NCBI GenBank assembly: GCA_014773175.1
Contig: VXCM01000746.1
Span: 1 to 64,000, forward strand
Direction of reading: 5' to 3'
Length of the DNA: 64,000 nt
Origin: Lucifuga dentata
Taxonomy: Eukaryota > Chordata > Actinopteri > Ophidiiformes > Bythitidae
The notes below the pieces were generated by a model. It saw only the letters and a list, made by a program, of their open reading frames with translations, searched no databases and was not told the origin of the DNA. Position numbers and translations under genes: made by a program. Each line of letters starts with the position of its first letter. The first letter of the stretch is position 1. Shown here in pieces: positions 51,390 to 64,000 of this stretch.

Positions 51390-54229
51390 AGGAAAGCCAC
51401 CCCCTTCCTTGGCCACATCCCCGCCACACGTGGCCCTGACAGAAACTCTCCCAGGATCAGCATCTCATCCAGGGACGTCTGAGAGGACCAGGACCTTCAC
51501 ATCCAGCAGCAACTAGTGTCTTTGGGTTTTGTGGGACCTGAGCAGCGTACCCTTGATAAACAGAATACTAACGACTTCTTCGCGTCTCCCTTGTCTTAAA
51601 GATTCAGAATCCTCCTCTAATTGGTCTGCGTAATTGTGATTGGTTTAGACTTAATAAGTGTTCATAATATTTGTATATTAAGTGTACATTTCTGATTATC
51701 TAAGCACTTTAAAGTTGAGTCTACTGTCACAATGACCCTGATATGATATGAGCATGCACTGTATGATATAGTGATTTGGGTTCAAACACCTACAATATAG
51801 TTGCATTTTGAATCTGGTACCAAGTTGGTAAAATGCCTGGATTTGTTATATTCAGAGTCTAATCTTTTATTGAGCCTTTTTTTTTTTTTTTTNTTTTTTT
51901 TTTTTTTTCAATTTTACCTCTTTAGTCTTTTTGTTGAAAGCTAAAGCTAAAAAGATTCAACATGGGAAAAAAATTCTGATTTTATAAGCAGATTCTTTAG
52001 CCAATAGCTCCAACATGTGGTAAAGACAGAGATTAGACTGATTGCGGTCTTGTTGTTTGGACATGTAGCAGGCTGATGAGCGGAGGTCCCTCTAAGGGGG
52101 GGGGGGGGGNACTCTCCTTGACTCCATTAAAGGCTCCTGGGGGTGTGCAGAGGCATTGGCAGGCTGACAGCCTCGTCGGTGGGGGGACGTGGGTCACCGA
52201 GCCACCCGTGTCTCAGCTCCCCTCTCTGGCTCTCCGCCCCACCCTGTTGACCAAACACAAAAGGTGTTTCCTCCCCATAGCTGTGGTCGCTTTCACCTGT
52301 CACTCAGACTTTCTCTGTGTCACCCAGGGCTGAAGGTGCTCTCCCGGTTCCAGGTGAGCGTTGGAGTGTGGCCGACGGTTCCTCTGCTTTACTGAGTTTG
52401 TACAAAAGTCCTGAAGGGTCTTTAGCCCTGAAGCTGCCACTAATCACCCAGCGGTGTCAAACTCTAAGGTAAGCCCAACGTCCCTGCATTTAATATCACT
52501 GCCACAAAAACTTTCAGCCAATAAACGACATATTTTAGAGCAAAAAAAGCAACAAATGATGACTGATAGTTATTTCGTAAGCCTGATAACTTATTCGACA
52601 TAGGTCACCCAGTTGTAAGATATTGCCTTTAAATACATTTTTGCAGCATATTTAAGCTCTCCATGAAATTTTAATTGGAAACTACAGGATCAAATTTTGG
52701 TTTACTTATATTAATAGTGCAGAAATAAACACTGCATACACGTCAGACCACACAATAACTTACCTGTTTCTATTTAATACTTCCCTCATAATTAAAAAAA
52801 ATAATGACACTTACATTTACACACACCACATACACTTATTTACCTTTACTTTTGGTGCACATATATACAGTTTTACAGCACTTCACAGCTTTATAATTAT
52901 ATTGGGAAGTTCCAAATATTTCTACAACTTCCTTGTAATAAATAACAAACTGTAATCTAACTATAATCTTTGTTGAATATGCTAAAACCTAATATCCACT
53001 GCACTGAAGCGTTGTTGGCTGACGGATTCATCAGATGTGTTTTTCCTCCCACTCTGTGTTCAGATCTGTGTTTACCCAGCCGTCACATCCAGAACATCCA
53101 GCGTACTGTAGGCAGAGAACAGAGACTTAATGAAAACGCCGTGACTGACTGACATTCACCTCAGAGTGTGACACGATATTGACTTCCTGCTGTTCACACG
53201 CAGACGGAACATCACTCTGCAGCTACTAATCATGCTCAGATCTGACAAGTCATTTCCTTACTGTAGACGAGTATTTTGTATGGTACATTTCATCTTAAGC
53301 AAAAAGCTTATATTGCCAGTTTATTAAATTAAAGTTAATTTTTCACTAAATTGGGAACAGTAAATTGAAAACAGAATAACAACTGTGGTTCAAATGTGAC
53401 AGAAAACAAAACTGTGAAAAACTTCTTCAACCTGAGAAAAGGAGTTCAGAGTTCAAGCCAGAATTGTCAAAGAACCAATGAGCAATAATCTATTATAAGA
53501 CATTAAAAGGGATATACAGATTTTATATTTCTATTATGAAGCTTTCCATAATTTGAAAAAAAAAAAAACAAAGCAAAACATTGATCCGCTTCTGTTTTTT
53601 CTTGCTGCAGCATTACCGTGCACACTGAGTGAAAACATGCTGTTTTACATGCTGCCTCTTGAAGTCTCTGTGTTGAAAGACCCACTCTGTTTTAATTGCC
53701 CAGATGCATCATGTCAGAATATATTATAGGGGGTCTGGGATGCAAAATGAAGTACAATCACATGGTGGTTTCATGTTTGATGTGCTGTTTCAGGTTTCTG
53801 GGCATGAAAACGTCAGAGATTCCTGCTGTAAACCAGCCTCTACCAGCAGAGGACGACAATCTCTCGCCAACTCTTCTCCTGTCGGTCTCCCCAGGCAACC
53901 TCATCCCTGTCCCCAGCGACAGCCCCTCCCATCAAAGCCATAACCTCTCCTAATCCCCCCCCCCCNCCCCTCGTTGCCTTGGAGACGGCTCAGACGAGCA
54001 GGTGATGCATTGACAGGGAGCAGATGGTTCCCTGTGGAGGTAAGCATGGCTGAACAATGCTTCCATATTCATCATACAGTCTCTCTAACTCTTTGCTCTC
54101 AATTGCATACGCACACATAACTTCAAAGTTAGTATAATAATGTAATAATGCTTTCACAAACACACTGGTTGAGATATTTGTCCGCTGTCTGTTTTCTGAA
54201 TTGCCGATGCAAACAGTCATCTCCGCGAT
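51390..54229. other. Gene-free stretch
   Basis: No recognised coding or RNA gene. Contains poly(T) with an N at 51893, a G run with an N at 52110, a C run with an N at 53966, and otherwise unique sequence. The longest frame (53696-53953) has no family features. Confidence 0.45.
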
Positions 54230-54358
54230 GGTTCTGTCAGTACGTAGAAGGAGTGAGGCGATAATGTTGTGACAGGTTATTCGATGGAGAGGTNGGTTCT
54301 GTCAGTACGTAGAAGGAGTGAGGCGATAATGTTGTGACAGGTTATTCGATGGAGAGGT
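54230..54358. other. Assembly duplication around single N (54294)
   Basis: The 64 bases 54230-54293 recur exactly as 54295-54358. Confidence 0.9.
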
Positions 54359-54829
54359 GATAAATCATGGCGTCCATTCAGGAGAGGCCGGCGTACAGTA
54401 ACGTCAGGCTTATGGGAGACAGAAGAAAAGTAAAGATAAACAACAGGGGATCCTTGCCTCAGCCTCCCTGCGCTTGTCTCCTGCAGGTGTTTTTGGGCCT
54501 TTTGCTGCAGTAACTCACTCTTCTAAAGAAGCTCCTTCTTTAGCCCTGTCTCCCCTGGAGATAAAGTGCAGACACCCCTCTCTCCCCGTTTCTTTCTTTC
54601 AGCTAACTCCTGAATAATCCAGCAACAATACATGGCTCTGAGGTGGTGTGCAGCGATTCGCCGGAGGCCTGACTTGTTTTGGGGTGCAGGAGGGTGGAGG
54701 GGGGAGAGAGGGCTGGAGGCTGGGGAATGGTATTATGGAGATCAGCTAATGCATGTAAAACACTGCGTCCATTTTTTTGGGGGGGGCTAAAGAAAGTGTG
54801 CAGCACAAAAGCACTCGCTTTAAAGGCTT

Positions 54830-55170
54830 CGGTGCGCTATGCTTAACCCACCACACCTGGAGCACACAACAGGGGGTGAGAATAGCAGCCTACCTCTTTC
54901 TCCCCTAACTCACCCATCATCAGCGGCGCCACACTCCTACCACCTATCAATACCAGCTGTAAAGAGCGTGGCTGGGGTGGAGGAGGAGGGGGCTGTCTGT
55001 ATTCACGGCCTGACTATGATAAAGACGCACAGTGAGGAGCCATTCAAGAGCCCTGTGCCCATAATGGAGTCACTAATAGGTGCCTATTCAGCGGGGAAAG
55101 TGTTTTCTGGAGGAGAAAAAAGTTTTGGGGAAGCAACAATCACTTTGTCTGCTGCCTTGTGTATGTAAAA
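54830..55170. promoter_or_regulatory. Candidate conserved non-coding element 2
   Basis: GC-balanced, repeat-free block with E-boxes (CACACCTGG, ACCAGCTGT), ATGATAAAG, CCCATAATGG and CACTAATAGG cores. It carries an accidental open frame (54839-55168) without family resemblance. Open frame plus complexity is typical of strongly conserved enhancers, but this is inference. Confidence 0.35.
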
Positions 55171-55378
55171 TTTATGCAGCGCCCCCACCCAGCCCCTTCC
55201 ACCCTCTTCCAACTCTTTTTTGCTATCTTTTTTCTTTTTTAAAGAGAGTCACCAGTGAATAGACGACATGCACAGTTTGGAGTCTTCCTTTCATCCTCAC
55301 TTGAGAATAAATTGAATGGTCTGTTCTCAAGTGAGTCCAATCCAGTGGCAGACATCTCAAAACAGAGATACACTACTT

Positions 55379-55398
55379 CTCTCTCTCTCTCTCTCTCT
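55379..55398. repeat. (CT)n microsatellite
   Basis: Short CT run. Confidence 0.9.
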
Positions 55399-55399
55399 A

Positions 55400-58300
55400 C
55401 ATAAAACACATTTCCAGCTGGATTTTTTTCCCCTCCTCCTGATTGGATAGTAAAAAGCACTGTGTGATCATATTTATTAAAAGCAAAACAAGGAAGTCAG
55501 ACAAAATGTAAAGTTTAGATACCTTTATAATGAGTCCGATCAAACCAATAATTATTCAAGTTTTTCATTTTGCTGCTACCTGACTCTTACAGCTCTCTGG
55601 GTAATATCTCCAAAGCTACTTATACAAGTCAAAAAGTGAGACACAAATAATAAAATCGATATTTTGGAATCTGAAACAAAATATTAGCATTTGATCTGAT
55701 AATTAAGGCTACTATAGACTTGATTTTGCTCCAGACAGATTTTCCAAAAGGCCGTCCTAGGTCGCGGTATGGGACATGTCCACTGGCCGCCAGTTTAACA
55801 CTCTTGCAACCAAAGACAAAACAAAATTCTAACTGTGTCATAAATTTAGAATCAAAATCTCTTTTGAACTGCTGCTACGACCCACGACTATGAACCAACG
55901 TCTTTCTGCCTGTTTTCATTTGCTGCACAATCGAATTTCTATCATACAGTCCGACACAGATTAGGATCGCTGTTATTGCAAAATTTGCAGGAGGCGTCAC
56001 ACAAATTCTAAAAGTAGTTATAGAGAATTTTACCTCTTGCTATGAAACCTGGTAGTCATGTTTGAACCACGCTTTGGAAATTGAACTCCACTTTTCACAC
56101 AGATCTGAATCTAAATGGGTCATACAGTAATAAATTGAGTTTAACTTCTTTTCTAGTTGCCATATTCTTAATTTCTTAATTTTTATTTAATTGGGACAAT
56201 GCACATTAATATACAGTCAAATGTACATATGCCAGATTTAGCCAAAGTTGACTAATTTTCATTTGTAGTTCATGCCATGATGATAAGATGGCTACCTACA
56301 TTATAAAATGATTAGACAACATGATATATTACATAAAAAAACAGATCCAGAAGATTTACAATCTCAAAAAATACATTGGTCTCCTGGACATAATTTAAAT
56401 TCATCATTAAAATACCTCTAAACACAGTCTAGCACTTTAATCAACAATAATTAAAAAAAAAATCACATGTATTTCAAAAGACAGGTTGACATTGTCGTTA
56501 CTTGATCCAACAGAAATAAACTGTTTCCTCCACCCTTCAAATGCTTCACCCTGACCAGTGTAGCATCTCTCATGTTGATTCCCCGCCTCCCCCCATTGGT
56601 CAGACAGGGCACCAGGGGAACAGGCGTTGTGGGTGAGCTGAATAATCTGGAAATGCTGGAACCATATTGAAAGAGAGAGCATGAGCAGAGAAATACTGGA
56701 ACCATATTGTGCAGCATGTCAAAGGGCTTAGCTGACAGATTGATGAGATGAGGAAATAACGGAGCTAACTGGGGGTTGGGTGGGGGGGTCCCAGCGTGGC
56801 ATGGCAACCGGGGTTTGGAGTTAACCCACAGAGTGGGGCTCCCCGCAGGCCTGCCGGGCAGAGCCGGCACAGGTCACCGCTCTTTGATTCTGGGTCCTGC
56901 AGCCGACAAAGGGCAGCACGCTGTGGGCAGGGCTGCTTCCTTAGAACAGCATGAAAGCCCTTGTAATGGTATTTTTATGTGTTTTGTGAGGGGCTTTGTC
57001 AGCTTTTGTGTGTTGATGTATGTGTTTATTTGTGTGTGTGTGTGTGTGTGCGTGCAAATCTTAGTTGTGTTTTTTTCTAATAGAGAGAAAATTCATTTTA
57101 TGTTTTGTCTGCTTTCTTAAAAGTCCATTTACATTTACTATCTGTTTTGCAGTGTAATTGGACTAATTTTATTTTTAATCCCCAAATTTCTCAGTATTCA
57201 TTTTTTTTATTTATAAAAAAAAATAAATGATAATCAAAATATGAAAAATTAATAATTGAAAAATCCAAATGGACTGTCAAAGGGAGGTTTCGCTGTTTTA
57301 TTATATTTCGAGGGACTCTGGCACAATTAGCATTTCTCAACAATTATTATCTTCACTTTCTATTACCAGAAGCTTTTAACGAGCGTTCCTCACCTTGTTT
57401 TTTGTAAACTACAACAAATAGTGTCTTCTTAGAACAAAACATCAAATCAAATTAGATGATTTGTCTGGAGATTTTGATTTAAATCAGTTAAACCCCAAAC
57501 AGAGAACCTTACAGCCTGTTTTCAAACGTCTTGCATTGAGAAGGAAACACTATCCATCTCATCTTTCTATTCTTATCTGCACCACAAACATACTGCTATT
57601 ACTTCCCCTCACACAAAGCATTTTCTCTCAGTGTCTTAGCAACTGGTATTGTGGTATCTGGATTACCCAAAGTGCATTGCAGAGCCCCCATAGAGCTGAA
57701 GAGAGGCAGAGCCCGGCAGGCTTTAGGACAGAGAAACAGGCCTTTAGCTCAGATTCTCCTTATACCCTTTCATATAAGACACAAGTTGAAAGATTTTCTT
57801 AATAAAACTGAGACCTGGTTTGTGTATGTGTGTATGAGGGGTGTGTGTAACTCCACTCTAAGTGTTTGGTCTGGTCACCATGGAAACCTCTGACTACTCC
57901 TCATTTGTCTAGAGCCCTTGTTAATATTATACCAACAATGTATTTAGTAGGATTTTCCTGCATGACAAATCTGAAGATGAAGAACCTCAAACTTAACACA
58001 CACTCTAGATAATAAGCTTTGATTAGAGATACAGATAGAGGGCTGTTCAGTACACACACACACACACACACTAAATGAGCTCTGATGTGAGGAATTGATA
58101 GGGTCCATTGTTTCCACAGTGCTTGCCACTATATGCCCTGTAATGTAATTAAGGCCAGGAGATTTGAGCTGCTCTATAGCAGATCCGTAAACCTGATCCG
58201 TGTTCATTCTGTGTCTGCAGTTGTGCTGGAAAGCCTTCTCTCTGTGTCCAGCTGGTGCTAGTGCTCTGGCCTGAGTCAATCTGTGTGGTTTTGGTGTGTT

Positions 58301-58680
58301 TCACTTAATTGAAAGCTTTGGTTCATCGTAGGCCTTGTTTTTGTGTTGGGTGAACTGTGCAAGGAACACAGGGTGCATCAGAGTCGGTATTTGATGTTGT
58401 TTTATGTTCACTTCTGCACATTTTTGCCAAGGATTCCATGTGCATGGAGTGTTGCACCATTTTAGCAAGTTGGTAATTATTAACACCCACAAGCCGTGGA
58501 AGTAGAGTGCACTTTAGCCTCCCACAGACAGTTTTCTAAGTTTTTCTACCGTTGTTTCATTTTATCGAAGACATTTAGGGGAGGAAATGATACCATTTCC
58601 TGTCAATTTGAGGACTTTAAAGGTGAAACTGTGAGATTTGGAGTGTGTTAGACATGTGGTTGTTGAGAGAAGGAAAGTTC
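55400..58680. other. Gene-free stretch
   Basis: AT-rich intergenic DNA with a GT run (57031-57050) and a CA run (58051-58071). No exon with both acceptor and donor plus family resemblance was found. Confidence 0.45.
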
Positions 58681-58751
58681 CAGGCCTTCCAGAAATCAGA
58701 CAGCAGAGTTCGAGTGTCCTCGGTTGTTGGCTCGGCCCAAGCCTCCGGTCA

Positions 58752-58876
58752 ACACGTGCACCTGGCCGCCCCGCGGCTCCCGATTACTGCAGCCAGCTGA
58801 CGGGGTGAGTCCANACACGTGCACCTGGCCGCCCCGCGGCTCCCGATTACTGCAGCCAGCTGACGGGGTGAGTCCA
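58752..58876. other. Assembly duplication around single N (58814)
   Basis: The 62 bases 58752-58813 recur exactly as 58815-58876. Confidence 0.9.
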
Positions 58877-59049
58877 CCCGTGCCCACCCAGCTCTTTCTA
58901 ATCCACAGCACAACGGCCTGCTGCCGCCACCTCCCACAACTACAATATCCCAAATGAAAGACACGTCAAACGCTGTTCAAGAGCCCCATGTAGAGAACAC
59001 GAGAGAGAAGATCCATAAGACCCGGAGCATCTGTCCACCTCTGACACTA

Positions 59050-59420
59050 ATGAATGTTAAGTAGGTTAGCTGCTGGTGTGCCACTGTCCCACAGGTCATT
59101 GTGGCCGGTGGTGGCAGAGGGGCTGTGCTTTTGTGAGGGTGCGCCAACCCCCTGTGAGATGTCTAAAATGGCTGCTCCGCTAACTCCTGCTCACAATCCC
59201 AGCACCAATAGTCTCCATATTGATCTCCCTTGCTAGCAGATTAAAGCATAAAAGCAGCTCTGTCCTGCCAGCGGGGGTCCCACCGACTCCCAGAGCTCAT
59301 TTCAGGGTCACAGAGTCTTTGCAGCCCCCTGACCCAGAGCCCAACATGAACACACACAAACACCAGAGCCGAGCAGGACAGAAACCTTCCAGGGATGAAC
59401 CCCATTAAACAGGATTGGTC
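59050..59420. promoter_or_regulatory. Candidate conserved non-coding element 3
   Basis: Repeat-free block of mixed composition with AAAATGGCTGCTCC, CACCAATAG, CCATATTGATC and GATTAAAGC cores. It is flanked by simpler sequence. Regulatory function is inferred from texture and from the expected neighbour ascl1. Confidence 0.3.
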
Positions 59421-59749
59421 GGATGCTCATATTCACGGCTCATTATTGCTGACCCCAGGCTTTCTCTCTCTCAATCTGGGTGCTCTCCTATTCTGTCAGG
59501 CTTTAACCTGACCAAAGCCATGCTGAGGTGTTCAGTCTTGCCTTTTGTTTGCCATTAATAGCTCGACCGTTTGTTTGATTGTTTTCTGAACTGGATCTCC
59601 TCATCTGTTGTGTTGTGCTGCATTGTCGGCTCTCCTGCGGTGCGCTTTCAGAGTTTTGTCTCCTTTGTCTTCGTCGGTTTATTTAATGTGTCGGTGCTTC
59701 TTCTCTGCCATACGCTGCTGACCTCACCAGGATGCAGATCTGATCCCTG

Positions 59750-60060
59750 TCCTCTCTGTTTACTGCCTGCTCCTGTAATTAAACATTGATTAAATGCCTA
59801 TTAATGTGGCCTGACTCACAGACAGGGTGTAATCAGGTGAAACGGAATTAATAAAACATCCCGTGTAGTGCTCAGGAGAAAAGGAAGGCTCCCCTGAGAA
59901 AGCCAGACAGATGGCGGCAGGAATCACCAGAGAGAGGAAAAGGCAGAGTGGGAGAGGGATCAAGCAAAGACCAGCAGCCACCACTTTGGCGATTAGCCCT
60001 AAATTGGTAATTTGATCTTGTCTGTTCCACCTACTCATTATTGATAAGACTGACCATATT
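59750..60060. promoter_or_regulatory. Candidate conserved non-coding element 4
   Basis: Contains TAATTAAACATTGATTAAAT, CCTATTAATGTGG, GGAATTAATAAAAC and ATTATTGATAAGAC, a cluster of homeodomain-like cores in an otherwise complex sequence with no coding signature. Confidence 0.35.
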
Positions 60061-60829
60061 TGACCATATTTCCCACTGCTGGTTCAGACTGGCAATTCAG
60101 AGCTTCCTGTCCACTCGAACCAGAGTCCTTCCAGCCCACTCCGCACTATGCTCAATAATGTCCCGTCTGACAGGAAGTACCTCGAGGTGGAGTTGCGTGG
60201 AACATGCTGCTGACACATGCTCAGTGGAAATCCCATCTGCCAGGAATCTTCCTAATCTTATCATCTGAATTGAAGGAGGAAAGAGGAACAGCAATCACTT
60301 TAGACAAAGCCTCTGTGGGATTATGTGTTGTATTTGTGACGATCGGTCAAATAATGACATCAAAGGCAGAACGAGGCCATCGATGAATCCATCGTTTTTT
60401 GTTTTGGCTATTTTCACACCTTTTTTTTGTAAACTTAATGTGTTTATCTTTTGATTTCTTGTTTGTTTTGCCCTGAGTTACCTGTTTATTAGGTACACCT
60501 GAAGAGTCTAATGTAATACAATTAAGCATTGGACAGCATTTTAATGAAAGTTCTAATTTTTGTATACACTTCAGTTTACATAAATAAGGAGGGGGCAGAA
60601 TATGCAGAATATTCAATATTATGCATTACAAGTGTGCCAAATACAGTAACTCAGAGTATGTGCTGTGGTTGGGCATTCTGCATTTAAAACAAATCAGACA
60701 TAACAGACATTAAGTCTTTTTAAAATCAGAATATATGCAGATTTTCCTCATTTTTGTTGTCATTGGCTTCCCCATCCCCCAGCCACTCCATCTCTACTGC
60801 CTGACAATCTATTTATTTTCATGTTCAGT

Positions 60830-60970
60830 ATATAATTATTTACAACAAGGTCATCGGGCCACAAACAGCCATGATTCACTGGGAAATTGGTTGTTGTTCC
60901 TCCTTGGTTAATTATTCAGCCACAATTAAGGTTCCTATTAAGGCTGGAGTGCCTGTCAGGTATTTTACCC
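60830..60970. promoter_or_regulatory. Candidate conserved non-coding element 5
   Basis: Compact block with AACAGCCATGATTC, GGTTAATTATTCAGCC, ACAATTAAGG and CCTATTAAGG. Three TAATTA/ATTAAG-type homeodomain cores lie within 45 bases. This is the most enhancer-like stretch of the right flank. Confidence 0.4.
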
Positions 60971-62569
60971 TACATGTACACTATTTGGTGATATTGTATG
61001 ACACATGTATGATCACATGTAATATGTTTTGTTAAATACAACAGGTAAGGCCTAAATTAAGGCAATATAAAAAAGGCAGGTGACCCCAGGGAATGAAATG
61101 CTGCCCTCTAGTCTCTCAATGTGCCGCTAAAAGGGTTCATAGAGTTTGAAAATAGCATATTTATTCATGTAATATACTGAGAGTCAGGCACATAGAGAAA
61201 AGGAAGGTAAAAGTAGTCAAATAGTAGCTTCTGCTACTTCTCCCTTCATCACAGACACACATGTAAGGCTCTATTGTTCCTCCTCCACCCCTCTTGCCCC
61301 CGTCACCCACTCTGCTCTGGGGTTACAGCCCATAATGAGAGGCGAGTCCTGGGTGGATCTCCTCGTGCCCTCCCTGGAGTGGATCGTCTCTGAGCCAACT
61401 TGCTGCTTCTGGGAGCTGCCAGGAGCTGCAAAGAGAGATGGATGAGCTGCTGTGCGGACTGCTGGGCATCAGCCGGTGATGTGTGTGTGTCTCCGGTGAT
61501 TGATGAGTTAAACAGCGCCCCCTGCTCCATGGGTCAAACTAATGCACCCATAGAGCCACCATACTGTCCTGAAAAAAAAGAACTGACATGTTAAAAAAGG
61601 AAAGGAGCAGGAAAGTGAATGAAGAGTCACAGAGCAGAAGTTTTGTAAAGAGGGTTAACAGATGGAGTGGAGATGATAACTCCATCATGGAGTTCCTCTG
61701 CTGTCGTGGCTCAAACCACAGGAAGTGTTTCACAGCAGCTCAGGAATAAAGACAGAGGCTCTGGGTGGGTTTAGACGTCTCCAGAGGTTCTCTATGGTCC
61801 CACAGAGCAGGAGACAAAGCTATAGAAACATCTCAACATGGAAAACTCCGTCAAGTTTGGTGTTACTCTAGCTTAGTCAAAACCCCTATTCTATTTTATT
61901 TTATTGTATTCTGTTCTGCCTTCTTTTTTTCTTGTTTCCTGACTCTGACACTCATCTCCAGAAAGACCTGAAAGACTGGATTGTACTGGCAGATTTCTTC
62001 TTGTTTCAAGAAAATTTGACTTTTTCAGATATGATAACAAACAAAAATGACTTGTTGCAAAATATTAACATTGGTCTGACTCTTGAAATAAGAAAGAACA
62101 TTTTGTTCATTTGTAATCGACGTTTTGGATATTAATGTGTCAAACATCCTGCCTGCTTTTCAGACTAGTTTCTACTCAGTGCTAGTTAAAATTAGACTGA
62201 ATAACGCTAACTATCCAAAGCTTGGTGCTTTTCCTTAGATAAAAAAAAATTTGAATCATACTAAATTCTTGATTTTACATAATTCTGTTGCAGGGACCCA
62301 TTTATGTCTCTTTTGTCAGCAAGCCCATCCTGTGGGACTGAGGACTCTGCCACGACACTGTGAGTGCTCAAATCCAATATAACCTTCATAATAACAACAC
62401 AAAGATGCTTTTTTTTTATTAATAAATAATATTCATATGTTCAAGGGTCATATTGTATGGCATGCTCACTGATGGGACATTGGATTCAAACTTTGCTCAG
62501 TGAAACGCTTTAAAAATCAATGTACCAATGCATTTGCCTTGTTTATAATAAGCCACAAGAAAACACACA

Positions 62570-62604
<35 letters not shown>

Positions 62605-63360
62605 CTTTTTTCTCCTCCAATACTCACAAGTCCCCACCTCTCCCCTTTGCTGAAAAGCGTCTGGGAGTGGATGTGCCACAATTAACAGTGGCGTTGCCAT
62701 GGGGACAGCAGAGTTGTGTGGGCTGGCTTCCTGTCTTGGCGTCTGGTTAAACAAACAAGTAAAGTTGGTGGACAAAGACACTCGCTGGTCCTTACAGCCT
62801 CATTTACATCTTCAACTGCCTTCAGCACTTCTGCATTCACCAAATCCATCAGGTCTGGCCTCAGCCATTCCGAACCTCTTCATTTCCTCCTCGGCTGAAA
62901 TATCTTATAAATGGCGTCTTGTTGCGATGGTAAAGCTCCTGTCATACAGCGACACGAGCTTTTACAGCTTCGGTGTCCCTGTCCAAACAGAGGCTGTTGA
63001 CCCTCTGATCTGCTTTATATAGGCATCAGAGCTACTATGCTGTCACCCAGGACATGAGCCGCAATGGGATGGTCCGGGTCAGAATGCACGGGGACGCAAA
63101 CCCAGTACAGGTGCCCAAACAAGCCGCCAGGGCTTAAGAGCTCCAATACATCTTAATATATGTGGCTGTTTGCACAAAGAGCTCAGCGCTGGTTTTATGG
63201 CTGACTCCTGCATTCAGACCTTTACTTATAGGCTCCTCATTCACATCTTACAAATTGGAAAACACTTGAATATACATATTGCACATACATATGCAATATA
63301 TATTCTGCAGTTCTGAAAGTAAGAACTAGATTTCAGATGATAAACAAATGCTAAATCCAA
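60971..63360. other. Gene-free stretch before the gap
   Basis: No recognised gene. Contains a (CA)n microsatellite (about 62563-62602). The segment near 62135-62180 resembles 4723-4768 (about 37 of 47 bases identical), so it is probably part of an unclassified dispersed repeat. Confidence 0.4.
62563..62602. repeat. (CA)n microsatellite
   Basis: CA run with one CG interruption. Confidence 0.95.
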
Positions 63361-63545
63361 NNNNNNNNNNNNNNNNNNNNNNNNNNNNNNNNNNNNNNNN
63401 NNNNNNNNNNNNNNNNNNNNNNNNNNNNNNNNNNNNNNNNNNNNNNNNNNNNNNNNNNNNNNNNNNNNNNNNNNNNNNNNNNNNNNNNNNNNNNNNNNNN
63501 NNNNNNNNNNNNNNNNNNNNNNNNNNNNNNNNNNNNNNNNNNNNN
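63361..63545. other. Assembly gap of 185 N
   Basis: The only long N run in the window. The sequence after it (63546-64000) is AT-rich at first, ends in a GC-rich stretch, and shows no gene. Confidence 0.99.
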
Positions 63546-64000
63546 TTATGTCTGTTCATAAATTGTTATGAATGCATATTAATGTTGATAGAATTGTACA
63601 ATTGAAAAAAAAAGAGTTTGAACAAAAAAAATATATATAACAAGCCCTAAAAAACTGACATGTAAAAATTACAACCTCACGAAAAATGTGGAAAATTTCA
63701 TGTAAATGATAAAAAAACAGTACACATATGATGAATTTGTGATTCTCTTAAGGTTTCTAGACTAGATAGCAGCTGTGTTCTTAAACATCATATTGACTGA
63801 AAATGAAGAATCAGCACATGTGAAAGTGAAAAGGTGTTTTCAGTTGACTTCAGAGATTTTTAAGAATTGTGCTGTTTTGGACTTGTGTTATCCCGTGTTA
63901 CGTTGTGTTGCCTTGGTTCGAGATGTGGGCACTTCGGGGAGAGACTTGGCAGGCCTTCTGGGGCCGCGGGGGCCTGAAAAGCGGGGTCATTGTCTAACCA

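Noticed and set aside
53696..53953. 85-codon frame preceded by a CAG acceptor at 53701
   Set aside because: Proline/serine-rich with no recognisable family, and no partner exon found nearby.
58724..58957. Frame with an apparent internal protein repeat
   Set aside because: The repeat is produced by the assembly duplication around the N at 58814.

Overview
This is teleost fish genomic DNA, probably from a ray-finned fish of the percomorph type. The evidence is multi-exon genes with GT-AG introns, a prepro-MCH gene, a second tyrosine hydroxylase gene (th2, absent from placental mammals), and well-known teleost repeats with TACTTGAGTA/ACTTAAGTA ends. Species cannot be fixed from the sequence alone.

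Layout, left to right: (1) about 3 kb with no recognised gene, holding one copy of a 585-bp inverted-repeat element; (2) pmch (+, CDS 3117-5801, 3 exons), a melanin-concentrating hormone precursor; (3) parpbp/PARI (-, CDS 6168-14906, 10 coding exons), tail-to-tail with pmch, with overlapping polyadenylation signals at 5888-5896; (4) a compact head-to-head promoter (about 15370-15722) shared by parpbp and nup37; (5) nup37 (+, CDS 16726-25354, 9 coding exons), a WD40 nucleoporin; (6) a 3-kb spacer; (7) th2 (-, CDS 28628-32666, 12 exons), a tyrosine hydroxylase; (8) pah (-, CDS 33692-48049, 13 exons), phenylalanine hydroxylase, in direct head-to-tail tandem with th2 only about 1 kb apart; (9) 16 kb without a recognisable gene, holding several complex blocks that look like conserved regulatory DNA, then a 185-base N gap at 63361-63545.

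Gene order and strands equal human chromosome 12 (NUP37-PARPBP-PMCH-IGF1-PAH-ASCL1) after one inversion of the NUP37-to-IGF1 block. This predicts igf1 just left of position 1 and ascl1 to the right of 64000. Every splice phase of the five genes was worked out by hand and closes: pmch 132 aa, parpbp 580 aa, nup37 325 aa, th2 471 aa, pah 462 aa.

Functionally, pah and th2 are successive aromatic amino acid hydroxylases (Phe to Tyr, Tyr to L-DOPA). parpbp and nup37 are housekeeping/cell-cycle genes sharing one promoter. pmch encodes a neuropeptide hormone of pigment and feeding control. No CRISPR array, rRNA, tRNA or prokaryotic system is present. The oddities are at the level of gene architecture: the th2-pah tandem, splice sites built from microsatellites, a GC-AG intron, a TTAA-flanked element abutting a splice donor, a convergent polyA palindrome, and assembly-made 61-64 bp duplications around single Ns.
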